Assembly (NCBI GenBank): GCA_964251675.1
Contig: CAXUKS010000007.1
Span: forward strand, 81,015-145,014
Reading direction: 5' to 3'
Length of the DNA: 64,000 nt
Source: JANXMY01 sp964251675
Lineage (GTDB): Bacteria; Armatimonadota; Armatimonadia; Armatimonadales; Capsulimonadaceae
The notes below the pieces were generated by a model. It was not told the DNA's origin and did not search any database. It was given only the letters and a program-made list of their open reading frames with translations. This document shows positions 55,617 to 63,958 of this stretch, piece by piece (the stretch's first letter is position 1; the number at the start of each line of letters is the position of its first letter). A program made the translations under genes and the position numbers.

Positions 55617-57563
55617 TTACCCTTCCTCCGCGTACTTTTCTTTCAGGCTGGCAACGACGGTGGGGTCGGCCAAAGTAGATGTGTCGCCTAAAGCGCGGCC
55701 TTCGGCGATGTCGCGGAGCAGGCGGCGCATGATTTTTCCGCTTCTCGTTTTGGGCAGCTCGGCGGAAAAGAGAATGTCGTCGGGGCGGGAGATGGCGCCG
55801 ATCTTTTTGGCGACGTGGTTTTTCAGCTCTCCGGCCAGCTCCGAGGTATTCGGGACGCCGTCTTTGAGGGTCACAAACGCCGCGATGGCCTGGCCTTTGA
55901 TCTCGTGGGTGCGCCCGATGACGGCAGCTTCGGCGACGCTCGGATGGTCCACCAGCGCCGACTCGACTTCCATTGTAGAGATGTTGTGGCCCGCCACCAG
56001 CATGATGTCGTCGACTCGGCCCAGCAGCCAGTAGTCGCCGTCCGCATCGCGCCGCGCCCCGTCGCCAGGGAAGTAATAGCCTTTGCCCTCGAACTTGCTC
56101 CAGTAGGTGCTCTGGTAGCGGGCGTCATCCCCCCAGAGCGTGCGGAGCATGGACGGCCAGGGCTTCGTGATGACCAGGATGCCCGTCTGGTCCGTGCCGT
56201 GCGGCAGGGGGTCGCCCGCCTCATCGACGACTTCCGCGCTGATGCCGGGGAAGGGGCGCGAGGCCGACGCGGGCTTCAAGGTGCTGAGGCCCGGCAGAGG
56301 ATTGATCATAATCGCCCCCGTTTCGGTCTGCCACCACGTATCGACTATCGGGCAGTTGCTTTGGCCGATGTTCTTGTGATACCAGAGCCACGCTTCCGGG
56401 TTGATCGGCTCGCCTACCGACCCCAGGAGGCGCAGGGAAGACAGGTCGTGCTTTTCAGGCCACTCGGTCCCCCACTTCATAAAGGCCCGGATGGCCGTGG
56501 GGGCGGTGTATAAGATCGTGATGCCGTACTTTTCGACCAGCGACCAGAAACGGTCCCGCTGCGGCCAGTCGGGAGCGCCTTCGTACAAAAAGACGGTCGC
56601 GCCCAGGGATAGCGGGCCGTAAACCACATACGAGTGCCCGGTGACCCAGCCGACATCGGCGGTACACCAGTAGACGTCGTCATCTTTGATGTCAAAGATA
56701 TACTTGGTCGTCGTCGCCGCGCCGGTGAGATACCCGCCTGACGTGTGCAGGATGCCCTTCGGCTTGCCCGTCGAGCCGGACGTATACAGAATATACAGGG
56801 GGTCTTCGGCCTCCATCGGCTGCGCCGTGTGCGTCAGTGCGGCCTCCCCCATCAGCCGGTGCCACCAGAAGTCCCGGCCCTGCTTCATGGAGACGTTGCG
56901 GGCGTCCTCGGTGCGGTTCAGGACGATCACTTTTTCAATCGTCGGTGTCCCTGCCAGCGCCTTGTCCGCCAAATCTTTGAGCCGCACCGGCTGTCCGCGC
57001 CGCCAGCCGCCGTCCGCCGTGATGAGCAATTTGGAGCCGCTGTCCGTGATCCGCTCGGCCAGCGAGTCGGGCGAAAAGCCGGCGAAGACGACATTATGCA
57101 CCGCGCCAATCCGCGCACAGGCCAGCATGGAAATGACGGCCTCGGGCACGGACGGCAGGTAGATCGTGATCCGGTCGCCCTTGACAATCCCCAGCAGTTC
57201 CAGCACGTTGGACAGCTTGCAGACTTCCCGGTGCAGGTCCCAGTAGGTCAGCACCCGCGTGTCGCCCGGCTCGCCCTCAAAGACAATCGCGGCCTTGTTG
57301 CGCCGACCATCGGTCAGGTGCCGGTCCAGGCAGTTCGCGGCCACATTGAGTTGCCCCCCCACAAACCACTTGGCGTGTGGCGGGTTCCATTCGCAGACCG
57401 TGTCCCAGGGCCGGCTCCATTCCAGCAGGTTTTCGGACTGCTCGGCCCACCACCCTTCCGGGTCAGCGGCGGCGCGGTCGTAGACGCCGGGGTCCTGTAG
57501 ATTGGCCTGCGCGGTAAAGGCGGACGAGGGCGGGAATGCCTTGTCGATTGATTGGTCTGCCAC
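55617..57563 (-). CDS. acs: Acetyl-CoA synthetase
   Basis: Activates acetate to acetyl-CoA through acetyl-AMP. The 648-residue protein has the adenylate-forming motif LYTSGSTGKPKGILHTSGGY, VDTWWQTETGAIMINPLPG, YFPGDGARRDADGDYWLLGR, VAGHNISTMEVESALVDHPS and the C-terminal PKTRSGKIMRRLLRDIAEG with the lysine that is acetylated in relatives. The GTG start has AAGAGGAG upstream. Length is normal. Together with sdh and suc it suggests use of acetate or recycling of overflow carbon. Confidence 0.96.
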   Translation of the reverse strand: MADQSIDKAFPPSSAFTAQANLQDPGVYDRAAADPEGWWAEQSENLLEWSRPWDTVCEWNPPHAKWFVGGQLNVAANCLDRHLTDGRRNKAAIVFEGEPGDTRVLTYWDLHREVCKLSNVLELLGIVKGDRITIYLPSVPEAVISMLACARIGAVHNVVFAGFSPDSLAERITDSGSKLLITADGGWRRGQPVRLKDLADKALAGTPTIEKVIVLNRTEDARNVSMKQGRDFWWHRLMGEAALTHTAQPMEAEDPLYILYTSGSTGKPKGILHTSGGYLTGAATTTKYIFDIKDDDVYWCTADVGWVTGHSYVVYGPLSLGATVFLYEGAPDWPQRDRFWSLVEKYGITILYTAPTAIRAFMKWGTEWPEKHDLSSLRLLGSVGEPINPEAWLWYHKNIGQSNCPIVDTWWQTETGAIMINPLPGLSTLKPASASRPFPGISAEVVDEAGDPLPHGTDQTGILVITKPWPSMLRTLWGDDARYQSTYWSKFEGKGYYFPGDGARRDADGDYWLLGRVDDIMLVAGHNISTMEVESALVDHPSVAEAAVIGRTHEIKGQAIAAFVTLKDGVPNTSELAGELKNHVAKKIGAISRPDDILFSAELPKTRSGKIMRRLLRDIAEGRALGDTSTLADPTVVASLKEKYAEEG

Positions 57564-57650
57564 GGTGCAAAGTCTCCTCTTGACACTTTAATTACATTAA
57601 GAAGCCATGCCATAAATGACACGACTATTCGGCGCGGACGCCAAAAATTA

Positions 57651-57710
57651 CCGCTTCGCGGCACTCGGAGTACATTTCGGTATTTGCTTTCTCTTAGCCC
57701 CGCGAAGCGG
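57651..57710. repeat. 11-bp inverted repeat upstream of acs
   Basis: CCGCTTCGCGG (57651-57661) is the reverse complement of CCGCGAAGCGG (57700-57710), 38 bp apart; each arm is itself nearly palindromic. A further imperfect inverted repeat lies at 57731-57756. The gap 57564-57771 holds no gene. It may carry an operator of acs or a terminator-like structure behind the oxidoreductase gene. Confidence 0.55.
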
Positions 57711-57771
57711 TGCTTGCTGACCGAAGGTTGATGAGCCGTACCATTTGTGGCATGGCTCACTTCATACCACC

Positions 57772-58764
57772 TCACTCCATCGGGTACTTGAGGCCCCACT
57801 GCGAGCGAATGGAGTCCATTGTCTTCATCAGGGACAGGGTCTCGCTGAGGGGCAGCTTGTCGCTTTCGGTTTTGCCCGCCCGCAGGCAGTTTCCCACTTC
57901 TTCGGCCTCGTAGTTCATGCCCTGCCCGACAAAGGGGATGGTGACTTCTTCGGTCTTGTCGCCCGCTTTGATGATAAGTTTCGACGGCTTCCAGAACGGC
58001 GCTTCCAGCGTGATCGAGCCGTCCGTTCCCAGAATGGTCGCCCCATGCGGCGTGTTCGTGCGCGTGCCGCAAGTCAGCGCGGCCACTTCGCCGTTCTTGT
58101 AGAGCAGGGACAGCGCCGCCTGCTCGTCTACGCCTGTTTCGCCAATGTCAGCGACGCCGACGGCCTGTTTCGCTTCGCCGAACAAAAACGAGGCCAGCGA
58201 CAGGGGATAGATGCCCACATCCAGCAGACCGCCGCCCGCCAGTGCCGGGGCAAAGAGACGGCCTTCCGGGTTGACACCCGTCCGGAAGCCAAAATCCGCC
58301 AGCAGCATCCGGGGCTGGCCGATCACGCCGTCGGCCAAAATTTGCTTCAGGTGGTCCATCGCGGGAAAGAAGCGCGACCACATCCCTTCCATCAGGAACA
58401 CGTTCTGAGCGCGGGCCTCGGCAATCATTTCCTCCGCCTCGGCGGCGTTGACGGCGAACGGCTTTTCCACCAGAACCGCTTTGCCGTGCCGCAGGCACAG
58501 CAGCGCGGCGTCCTTGTGCTGCGGGTGGGGCGTGGAAATATAGATGGCATCGACTTCGGGATCGGCGGCGAGGGCTTCATACGAGCCGTGCCGATTGGGG
58601 GCATGGTGTTCGTCGGCAAACTTATCGGCCTTCTCCTGCGTGCGCGATCCGACCGCTTGGAGCGTGGCTCCGCTTACAGAAGTCAGGCCGCGTGCAAACG
58701 AGATGGCGATAGAGCCGGGACCGAGAATGCCCCAGCGCACGGTGTCAGTAGAGAGTGGTGTCAA
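57772..58764 (-). CDS. Gfo/Idh/MocA-family NAD(P)-dependent oxidoreductase
   Basis: This 330-residue oxidoreductase has the N-terminal Rossmann fold (VRWGILGPGSIAISFARGLT) and the family motif AIYISTPHPQHKDAALLCLR with KAVLVEKPFAVNAAEAEEMI, where the EKP lysine is catalytic in relatives. The C-terminal alpha/beta domain follows (FFPAMDHLKQILADGVIGQP). It acts on a sugar or cyclitol; specificity cannot be read. The start is a TTG at 58764 with GGGGGA upstream; a GTG 8 codons later is possible. Confidence 0.88.
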   Translation of the reverse strand: MTPLSTDTVRWGILGPGSIAISFARGLTSVSGATLQAVGSRTQEKADKFADEHHAPNRHGSYEALAADPEVDAIYISTPHPQHKDAALLCLRHGKAVLVEKPFAVNAAEAEEMIAEARAQNVFLMEGMWSRFFPAMDHLKQILADGVIGQPRMLLADFGFRTGVNPEGRLFAPALAGGGLLDVGIYPLSLASFLFGEAKQAVGVADIGETGVDEQAALSLLYKNGEVAALTCGTRTNTPHGATILGTDGSITLEAPFWKPSKLIIKAGDKTEEVTIPFVGQGMNYEAEEVGNCLRAGKTESDKLPLSETLSLMKTMDSIRSQWGLKYPME

Positions 58765-58849
58765 AAGTAAAGTCCCCCGGCGGTGAAAGAATGTTGGGTC
58801 TACTTTCGCCGTGCCGAAGGATTTTTCCTGCCGCCAGCCAAATATTTAG

Positions 58850-58994
58850 GCCACGCATTGAAATGCATGGCTGAAGGGCGCAGACGCCGAACGTCCCTGC
58901 GGGACGCCCACTGTGTGGGTCTTAAAGCTCTTCTCTTCTGTCCCGCAGGGACATTCAGCCGAAGGCTCCCCAGCCACGGATTTTAATCCGTGGC
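58850..58994. repeat. Compound palindromic repeat element (about 145 bp)
   Basis: Five hairpins lie in a mirrored order: 58850-58871 (10-bp stem, one mismatch), 58892-58906 (CGTCCC/GGGACG), 58907-58919 (CCCAC/GTGGG), 58939-58953 (TGTCCC/GGGACA) and 58973-58994 (10-bp stem). GGCTGAA (58869-58875) also pairs with TTCAGCC (58954-58960). The nested, symmetric build suggests a repeat family or MITE-like element. It lies between two minus-strand genes and contains no ORF. Confidence 0.7.
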
Positions 58995-59005
58995 CTGAAA
59001 AACTG

Positions 59006-60898
59006 CTACGGCCCCTTGTAGCCCGGATCACTGGGGAAGCTGCCGGTGTGCAGGGAGTAGACCGCCTGACGGCGCAGGACACTCATAGACGCATCTGCCT
59101 TGATGTACGCCAGGAGCCGCCGGAGGGCCTTGTTTCTGCCTGCCGTATCGCCCGCTTTTTGGTAGCAGAGCGCCAAAGTCTGCAAATCAAAGGCATACAT
59201 GATGTGCCGCTGCACGCGCTCGTCGTGGGTGGCCCCTCCGCGTGGCATAAGCATCAATTTTTGATCTTGCCAGTAGGCAGACCGCGCCCGGAACTTGCGC
59301 TCGGCGGCTTGAAAGACGGCCGGGTGGAGCTTCTTCTCATCTTCCACGGCGTTGACCAGTTTCATATTGACGCTGATGCACCCATCTGGGCCGACTGTGC
59401 CTACCATCCCACTTGGTCGCATTGCCCCGGCCTGGATAAGCCAGGGCGCAATCTGCTTTAAAGCCGTATAATCGTAGTCATAACCCATAAAGTAATAGAT
59501 GCGTCTTACTTCTGCCACATCTCTGTCCGAGGGGAACTTGACCGGGAGCGTGGCGACTGGTTTTGGCAGAGACAGCCGCCAGGTAAACCGTTTGAGCAAA
59601 AGACTTACGGTGCTTGTGATAGGGTGCAGAGACCCGTCCAGATAAATTAGATCGGACCCGCGCACTTGAATCTGCGGCGTTGCCTGCATTGTCAGCGAGA
59701 ACGTGTCGGGCAGGCCGGAGGCAACTTCGGATGGCTCCAACGGCGCAAATGGCATTAAAATATCCGCCCCTGGAGGCAGAATGTAATTGCTCGCGTACAG
59801 ATATTTGATTGGCTGGCCGCGCCGCGCCGCCGAGAACGTGCCGTTATAGGGCTGTACGTCCAGACTGAATTGTGAGCCAGGCGTCAGGCGGTTTTCGCCC
59901 AGCCAGCCACGAGCAGCAATCACAAGGTTGCCTCCTTTGTCAATGGCGACGGGGTCGGCGGTCACGCGGAAACTGCTGGACGGCGGCGCGGACGGCGACA
60001 GGTCCATCACCGCGTAGTCGTCTGCGGCAGGCAGCGCGAGAACCGTGTCCGGCAAGCTCATTCCGTAGTGGGCGGTCAGAAACTCGGTATCCCGCGCAAA
60101 CGTCTTGCTGTTGCAATGATATTGATAGGTCGTCGGCAGCCAGTCGCGCTTGCTGATGGTATACAGCTTGTTGGCATTCACCCCTCCAATGATAATGCGT
60201 CCACTGTCTTGACGGCGGAACCGGGCTTCGGTCGGTGTCTGGGCGTAGAGCGTGGTCGCACCGTCGCCAAAATCAGACCCCGTCGCTTGCGGAACAACCA
60301 GTGTTTGATACGCCGGGTCTTCCAGAAAGCCCATTCCGATAGGAGTTTGGCCCGGCGTCGTTTTGATTATCAGTCCCTGTGGTCGGTTTAGGGCCGCATT
60401 GGGTGGAAAGACGCGCACGATCTGGCTGCCGTCCGACCAGGTAACTGCCTCCCCCACCCGTTCATAATACAGCCAGGGAGTGCGCTGGCCCCAGACTTCC
60501 CAGGGAACTTTCTGGCCGTCAATCAGCTTCCAGCCGGAAAAGTGCCAGGTATTGACCCGGCCCAGAGCGGCGGCGATGGCCGCGCCGGGGTTCTGCGCGG
60601 CCCGGTGGTTCTGATACAGGGCAGGCAGCAGAATCAGGACGCAGGCAGCCATAAAAGCAGCGGCAGCAGCCAGCACGCGGCGGCGCGGCGGTGTCTGGCG
60701 CGGCAGAAAGGCGACAGCAGGCTCCGGCGGCACGAGGTCAGCCCGGCGCAGCGTGTCGGTGAAGGCGGTTTGGGCGGCAAACGCGGCCTGGCAGGAGGCG
60801 CAGGTCGCCAGATGACGGCGGACAGCCCAGACTTGGAGGGGGCCAAGCTCGCCGTTCATGTAATCCAGCAGGGCGGTACGGGTGATGTCACAGCGCAT
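59006..60898 (-). CDS. Membrane anti-sigma factor with large extracytoplasmic sensor domain
   Basis: This 630-residue protein starts with a zf-HC2 anti-sigma zinc site (H29-x3-C33-x2-C36 in RRHLATCASCQAAF). It has one transmembrane helix (AAAAAFMAACVLILLPALY) near residue 85, then more than 500 extracytoplasmic residues. The first part (VNTWHFSGWKLIDGQKVPWE with VWGQRTPWLYYERVG) resembles the RseB/LolA-like lipoprotein-sensing fold. The start codon overlaps the sigma-factor gene by 11 nt, the usual pairing of regulator and target. The signal sensed is unknown. Confidence 0.82.
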   Translation of the reverse strand: MRCDITRTALLDYMNGELGPLQVWAVRRHLATCASCQAAFAAQTAFTDTLRRADLVPPEPAVAFLPRQTPPRRRVLAAAAAFMAACVLILLPALYQNHRAAQNPGAAIAAALGRVNTWHFSGWKLIDGQKVPWEVWGQRTPWLYYERVGEAVTWSDGSQIVRVFPPNAALNRPQGLIIKTTPGQTPIGMGFLEDPAYQTLVVPQATGSDFGDGATTLYAQTPTEARFRRQDSGRIIIGGVNANKLYTISKRDWLPTTYQYHCNSKTFARDTEFLTAHYGMSLPDTVLALPAADDYAVMDLSPSAPPSSSFRVTADPVAIDKGGNLVIAARGWLGENRLTPGSQFSLDVQPYNGTFSAARRGQPIKYLYASNYILPPGADILMPFAPLEPSEVASGLPDTFSLTMQATPQIQVRGSDLIYLDGSLHPITSTVSLLLKRFTWRLSLPKPVATLPVKFPSDRDVAEVRRIYYFMGYDYDYTALKQIAPWLIQAGAMRPSGMVGTVGPDGCISVNMKLVNAVEDEKKLHPAVFQAAERKFRARSAYWQDQKLMLMPRGGATHDERVQRHIMYAFDLQTLALCYQKAGDTAGRNKALRRLLAYIKADASMSVLRRQAVYSLHTGSFPSDPGYKGP

Positions 60899-61433
60899 CT
60901 TTTAGCTCCTCTCGCAGGCGGGCCATGCCCGTGTGCAGGCGGGATTTGACGGTTCCGAGGGGGATGCCCAGCACGGCGGCGATTTCGCGGTACTTGAGTT
61001 CTTCGTAGACCGAGAGGATCAGCGTCGTTCGCTGCTCGTCCGGCAGACGGTCCAGCGCGGCCCAGACTAAAGGCCGGATTTCTGCCTGCTCGGTGGCCTC
61101 GTGGGGAGAAATCGACGGGGCGGGCGTGTGCGCGGCAGTTTCCCAGGGGACGAGTTCCAGCACGCGCCGCTCACGGTGGCGCTGGACGACATGGACGGCA
61201 ATCTGGTACAGCCAGGTGTAGGCGGACGACTCGCGGCGGAAGGCCCCAAAGCCCTGAAAGGCCCGCAGGCTGACTTCCTGAGTCAAGTCATCGGCGAGGT
61301 CCAAATTCCCCGCCAGCCGGGCGACAAGACGCCAGACACGGGGCCGGTGCGGCTGCCAGAACCGCTCAAACGCGGCGCGGTCCACAGGGCGTTTGGTCAT
61401 ACCCGCCCTCTTTGCCGTCCATTGTTCCAGCAT
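60888..61433 (-). CDS. ECF-type RNA polymerase sigma factor
   Basis: This 181-residue sigma factor has region 2 (RLVARLAGNLDLADDLTQEV and SLRAFQGFGAFRRESSAYTW, with the conserved DLTQE helix) and region 4 (LPDEQRTTLILSVYEELKYR with EIAAVLGIPLGTVKSRLHTG). It should direct transcription of an envelope-related regulon under control of the coupled anti-sigma factor downstream. Start ATG 61433 has GGGGGAG 8 nt upstream; ATG 61400 with GAGG is an alternative. Confidence 0.88.
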   Translation of the reverse strand: MLEQWTAKRAGMTKRPVDRAAFERFWQPHRPRVWRLVARLAGNLDLADDLTQEVSLRAFQGFGAFRRESSAYTWLYQIAVHVVQRHRERRVLELVPWETAAHTPAPSISPHEATEQAEIRPLVWAALDRLPDEQRTTLILSVYEELKYREIAAVLGIPLGTVKSRLHTGMARLREELKDAL

Positions 61434-61514
61434 TCCCATTGCTCCCCCATCGGTGTCCCTCTGCTAAGTTGGATACGCAGGGCAGGCATTTTGTTCATGG
61501 GGGCAGGGGAAAAT

Positions 61515-62333
61515 TTAAAACAAAGAGAGCTGCAAGGCGGTGTGGCCGGGGGTCCAGAGGGCGGAAGGGACATCGCGCTTGGCGACATCGAAGACGACGG
61601 GGCAGTTGGTTTCCACAGTGACGGTCGCTTTGGCGTAGCCCAGGGCGAGCTTGGGGGTGTTGTTTTCTTTGGAGAGGTGCGCGAGCCACACGGTGTGCGG
61701 GCCGTGGTTCAGCGCGTGTTCGCAGAGCAGAGCGGCGGCGGCTTCGTTGGACAGGTGGCCCCGGTCACCTAAGATGCGTGCTTTCATAGGCGGGGGATAG
61801 TCGCCGCCGCGCAGGCGGTGGACATCGTGGTTGGCTTCCAGCACCAACAGATGGGCCCCGCGTATCGCCTGCCGGATGGTGTCGGTAACGTGGCCGAGGT
61901 CCGTCACATGGCTGACCTTCTGGCCCGATGGCGTGTGAACGACATTGACCCCCACCGGGTCGGCGGCATCGTGCGGGATGGGGAACGTCTCAAACTCCAG
62001 GTCCCCCACCCGCCAGCGGTCGCCGGGTGGCAGAGCGATGTGGGTAGTCTCGGTCTTGCGCCGAAAGAATGCGCCCAGAGTTTTCGGCGAAGAGATGAGT
62101 GGGACGCCGTAACGTTTGGAAAGCGCATGGGCGCTCTGCACATGGTCGGAATGCTCGTGCGTGATAATCGCGGCACTGAGATCGCCCGGCTCCAGCCCTT
62201 GCTTTGCCAGCGCGGCCACGAGCTTGCGGAGGCCGATGCCGACATCAATCAGCACAGACACATCGCCTGCGCGAACCAATGTGGCATTGCCGGAAGAACC
62301 GGACGCGAGGGCATGGACACTAAAATCAGCCAT
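61515..62333 (-). CDS. Metallo-beta-lactamase-fold hydrolase, WalJ/YycJ-like
   Basis: This 272-residue protein has the metal site THEHSDHVQSAHALSKRYG, with FSVHALASGSSGNATLVRAG at the N-terminus (typical of the WalJ/YycJ group), HVTDLGHVTDTIRQAIRGAH, LVLEANHDVHRLRGGDYPPP and LAHLSKENNTPKLALG. Relatives are linked to DNA replication and repair coordination with the cell wall in Firmicutes; here no WalRK genes are adjacent. A TACAAT lies 6 nt before the ATG, so the mRNA is probably leaderless. Confidence 0.88.
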   Translation of the reverse strand: MADFSVHALASGSSGNATLVRAGDVSVLIDVGIGLRKLVAALAKQGLEPGDLSAAIITHEHSDHVQSAHALSKRYGVPLISSPKTLGAFFRRKTETTHIALPPGDRWRVGDLEFETFPIPHDAADPVGVNVVHTPSGQKVSHVTDLGHVTDTIRQAIRGAHLLVLEANHDVHRLRGGDYPPPMKARILGDRGHLSNEAAAALLCEHALNHGPHTVWLAHLSKENNTPKLALGYAKATVTVETNCPVVFDVAKRDVPSALWTPGHTALQLSLF

Positions 62334-62339
62334 GCCCTT

Positions 62340-62369
62340 ATTGTACCCACGTTACAAAAGCTTTGTCGA
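62340..62369 (-). promoter_or_regulatory. Leaderless promoter of the WalJ-like gene
   Basis: On the minus strand TCGACA (62369-62364) and TACAAT (62345-62340) are 18 bp apart, and the ATG (62333) begins after six more bases. Confidence 0.75.
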
Positions 62370-62380
62370 AAGATACTACA

Positions 62381-63958
62381 TCAACGACCTTGCGAAAAAA
62401 TGTCTATACCTGGTGTGTACGAAAATACACGAGGATTGCCTAAATCCATGTCATTCTGGATAATCTCTCCTGAACGTAAGTAGGAATGGTAATCAAAAAA
62501 GGTTGGAGCCTCAGAAGTTGGTTTCGCATTAGCCAAAGTCCAGATATATTGATCTGTGCTTTCTATTGTCTGGACCATTTGGGATGGTATCCAAATACCT
62601 TTGAATTTGACAAATGTAGAGATAGTTGTAGGAAGAATGTATGTATTATCAAAGCCGAGTGTTTCAAATTTTGTTATGCGAATCGTGCCGTCTAAGTTTT
62701 CCATATGGATTCGAGTTTTACCATAGGCAGACGTTCCAGTAGCAAATATCGTATTGCCGTTCGGATAGAAAACTTCCCCCTCGTAATTGCCGTCCGATAA
62801 AGACCGAATATTCTTGAACACGGGCAGATTTGCCATGCGGGCACCGGGTATAGGCATAAAGCTTAATCCACCCCCGTAGAAACCTGTGTAAGTATCCCCT
62901 CTATGGTCTGAAAAAACATATTTGAATGAGTTGCTTCCGTCATATAACATCACAAAAGACCCAAAGTCTGGATTCTTAGAGATTATTCGGTATAGGAATT
63001 TACCGCCCCGCTCTGATAGGGTTAAAGTCATCGGTTGCCATGTGAGGTACGCTTTCATTCGCGGGTCTTTGCGCTGCGGCGGCGTAAGCAAGTCTTTGCG
63101 CTGAACGATATAAGTGAGCGTGTAATCGCCGGGGATTGTCAACTGAGAAAGGGTGTGATCGCTGATGGGTGACGATGGTGAAAGTCGCTGCACAACTACT
63201 TTACGTGGGCTAAGAGCATGAAGCAGAGAGGGAGCGGTAGCTCCTGCCAGAAGGAGACCGGCGGCCAGGGCCGCGTACTTTACTTTGATAATTTTCATGG
63301 AGTGCAAGATTCCTTTCGAGAGCAGCAGGACGTGGGTGCTGGGCAAAGCTTCGGCGGCGCGGGCGGGAATGGGACGGGCGGCTTCGGCGGTTAAAAGCCC
63401 GGCGAGGGCAACACTTGTCACGGAAGCGCCGTGCGCGGCGAGCCAGCGGCGCATTTTTTCGACGGCGCGGGTGACGCGCATTCGGGCGGCATCTTCGGAC
63501 AGGCCGAGTGCCGCGCCGGTTTCGGACAGGCTCAGGCCCTCTAAAAAGCGGAGCAAAATCAGTTCCCGGTCGGCGGGACGCAGGGCGGACAAGGCCCCGT
63601 TCAGCAGCGGCTCGACGCGCTGCCAGTCGGGGGCAGGCGATTGGGGGCGCGGGGCCAGTTCTTCCAGCACGATTTCCTCCCGCCGCTGCCGCCGCGCTTC
63701 CTGTTTGCGGACATCTTTGGCGACAAAGCGGGCCGTCCGAAACAGCCAGCCCGCCAGGCTGGGGCCGGGGCGCAGACCCTTCGCCTTGCGGGACAGCAGC
63801 AGGAAGACGACCTGGGCAGCGTCCTCGGCCTGCGACGGCGAGCTGGTCTCGCGCAGGCAGGTCCCATAGACCAGCGCCCGGTGGCGCGTCACAATCTGGC
63901 CGAAGGCGGCCTCGGACCCGTCGCGCACATATAATCGCAGCAGCTTGCCGTCGTCCAA
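62381..63958 (-). CDS. ECF sigma factor fused to a signal-peptide-like helix and exported domain
   Basis: Residues 1-185 of this 525-residue protein are an ECF sigma factor: region 2 (FGQIVTRHRALVYGTCLRET, AEDAAQVVFLLLSRKAKGL) and region 4 (LRPADRELILLRFLEGLSLS, ETGAALGLSEDAARMRVTRA). A linker follows, and at Met221 a signal-like helix (KIIKVKYAALAAGLLLAGAT) leads into about 280 residues without a known family (SQLTIPGDYTLTYIVQRKDL). Base composition changes from GC-rich to AT-rich near 63290, at this Met. TTG 63958 has GAGG 7 nt upstream. It may be one membrane-tethered sigma factor or a fusion of two genes. Confidence 0.78.
   Translation of the reverse strand: MDDGKLLRLYVRDGSEAAFGQIVTRHRALVYGTCLRETSSPSQAEDAAQVVFLLLSRKAKGLRPGPSLAGWLFRTARFVAKDVRKQEARRQRREEIVLEELAPRPQSPAPDWQRVEPLLNGALSALRPADRELILLRFLEGLSLSETGAALGLSEDAARMRVTRAVEKMRRWLAAHGASVTSVALAGLLTAEAARPIPARAAEALPSTHVLLLSKGILHSMKIIKVKYAALAAGLLLAGATAPSLLHALSPRKVVVQRLSPSSPISDHTLSQLTIPGDYTLTYIVQRKDLLTPPQRKDPRMKAYLTWQPMTLTLSERGGKFLYRIISKNPDFGSFVMLYDGSNSFKYVFSDHRGDTYTGFYGGGLSFMPIPGARMANLPVFKNIRSLSDGNYEGEVFYPNGNTIFATGTSAYGKTRIHMENLDGTIRITKFETLGFDNTYILPTTISTFVKFKGIWIPSQMVQTIESTDQYIWTLANAKPTSEAPTFFDYHSYLRSGEIIQNDMDLGNPRVFSYTPGIDIFSQGR

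Noticed and set aside
57745..58770. Plus-strand open frame of 341 codons antisense to the Gfo/Idh gene
   Set aside because: No family signal; the minus-strand product has clear Rossmann and EKP motifs.
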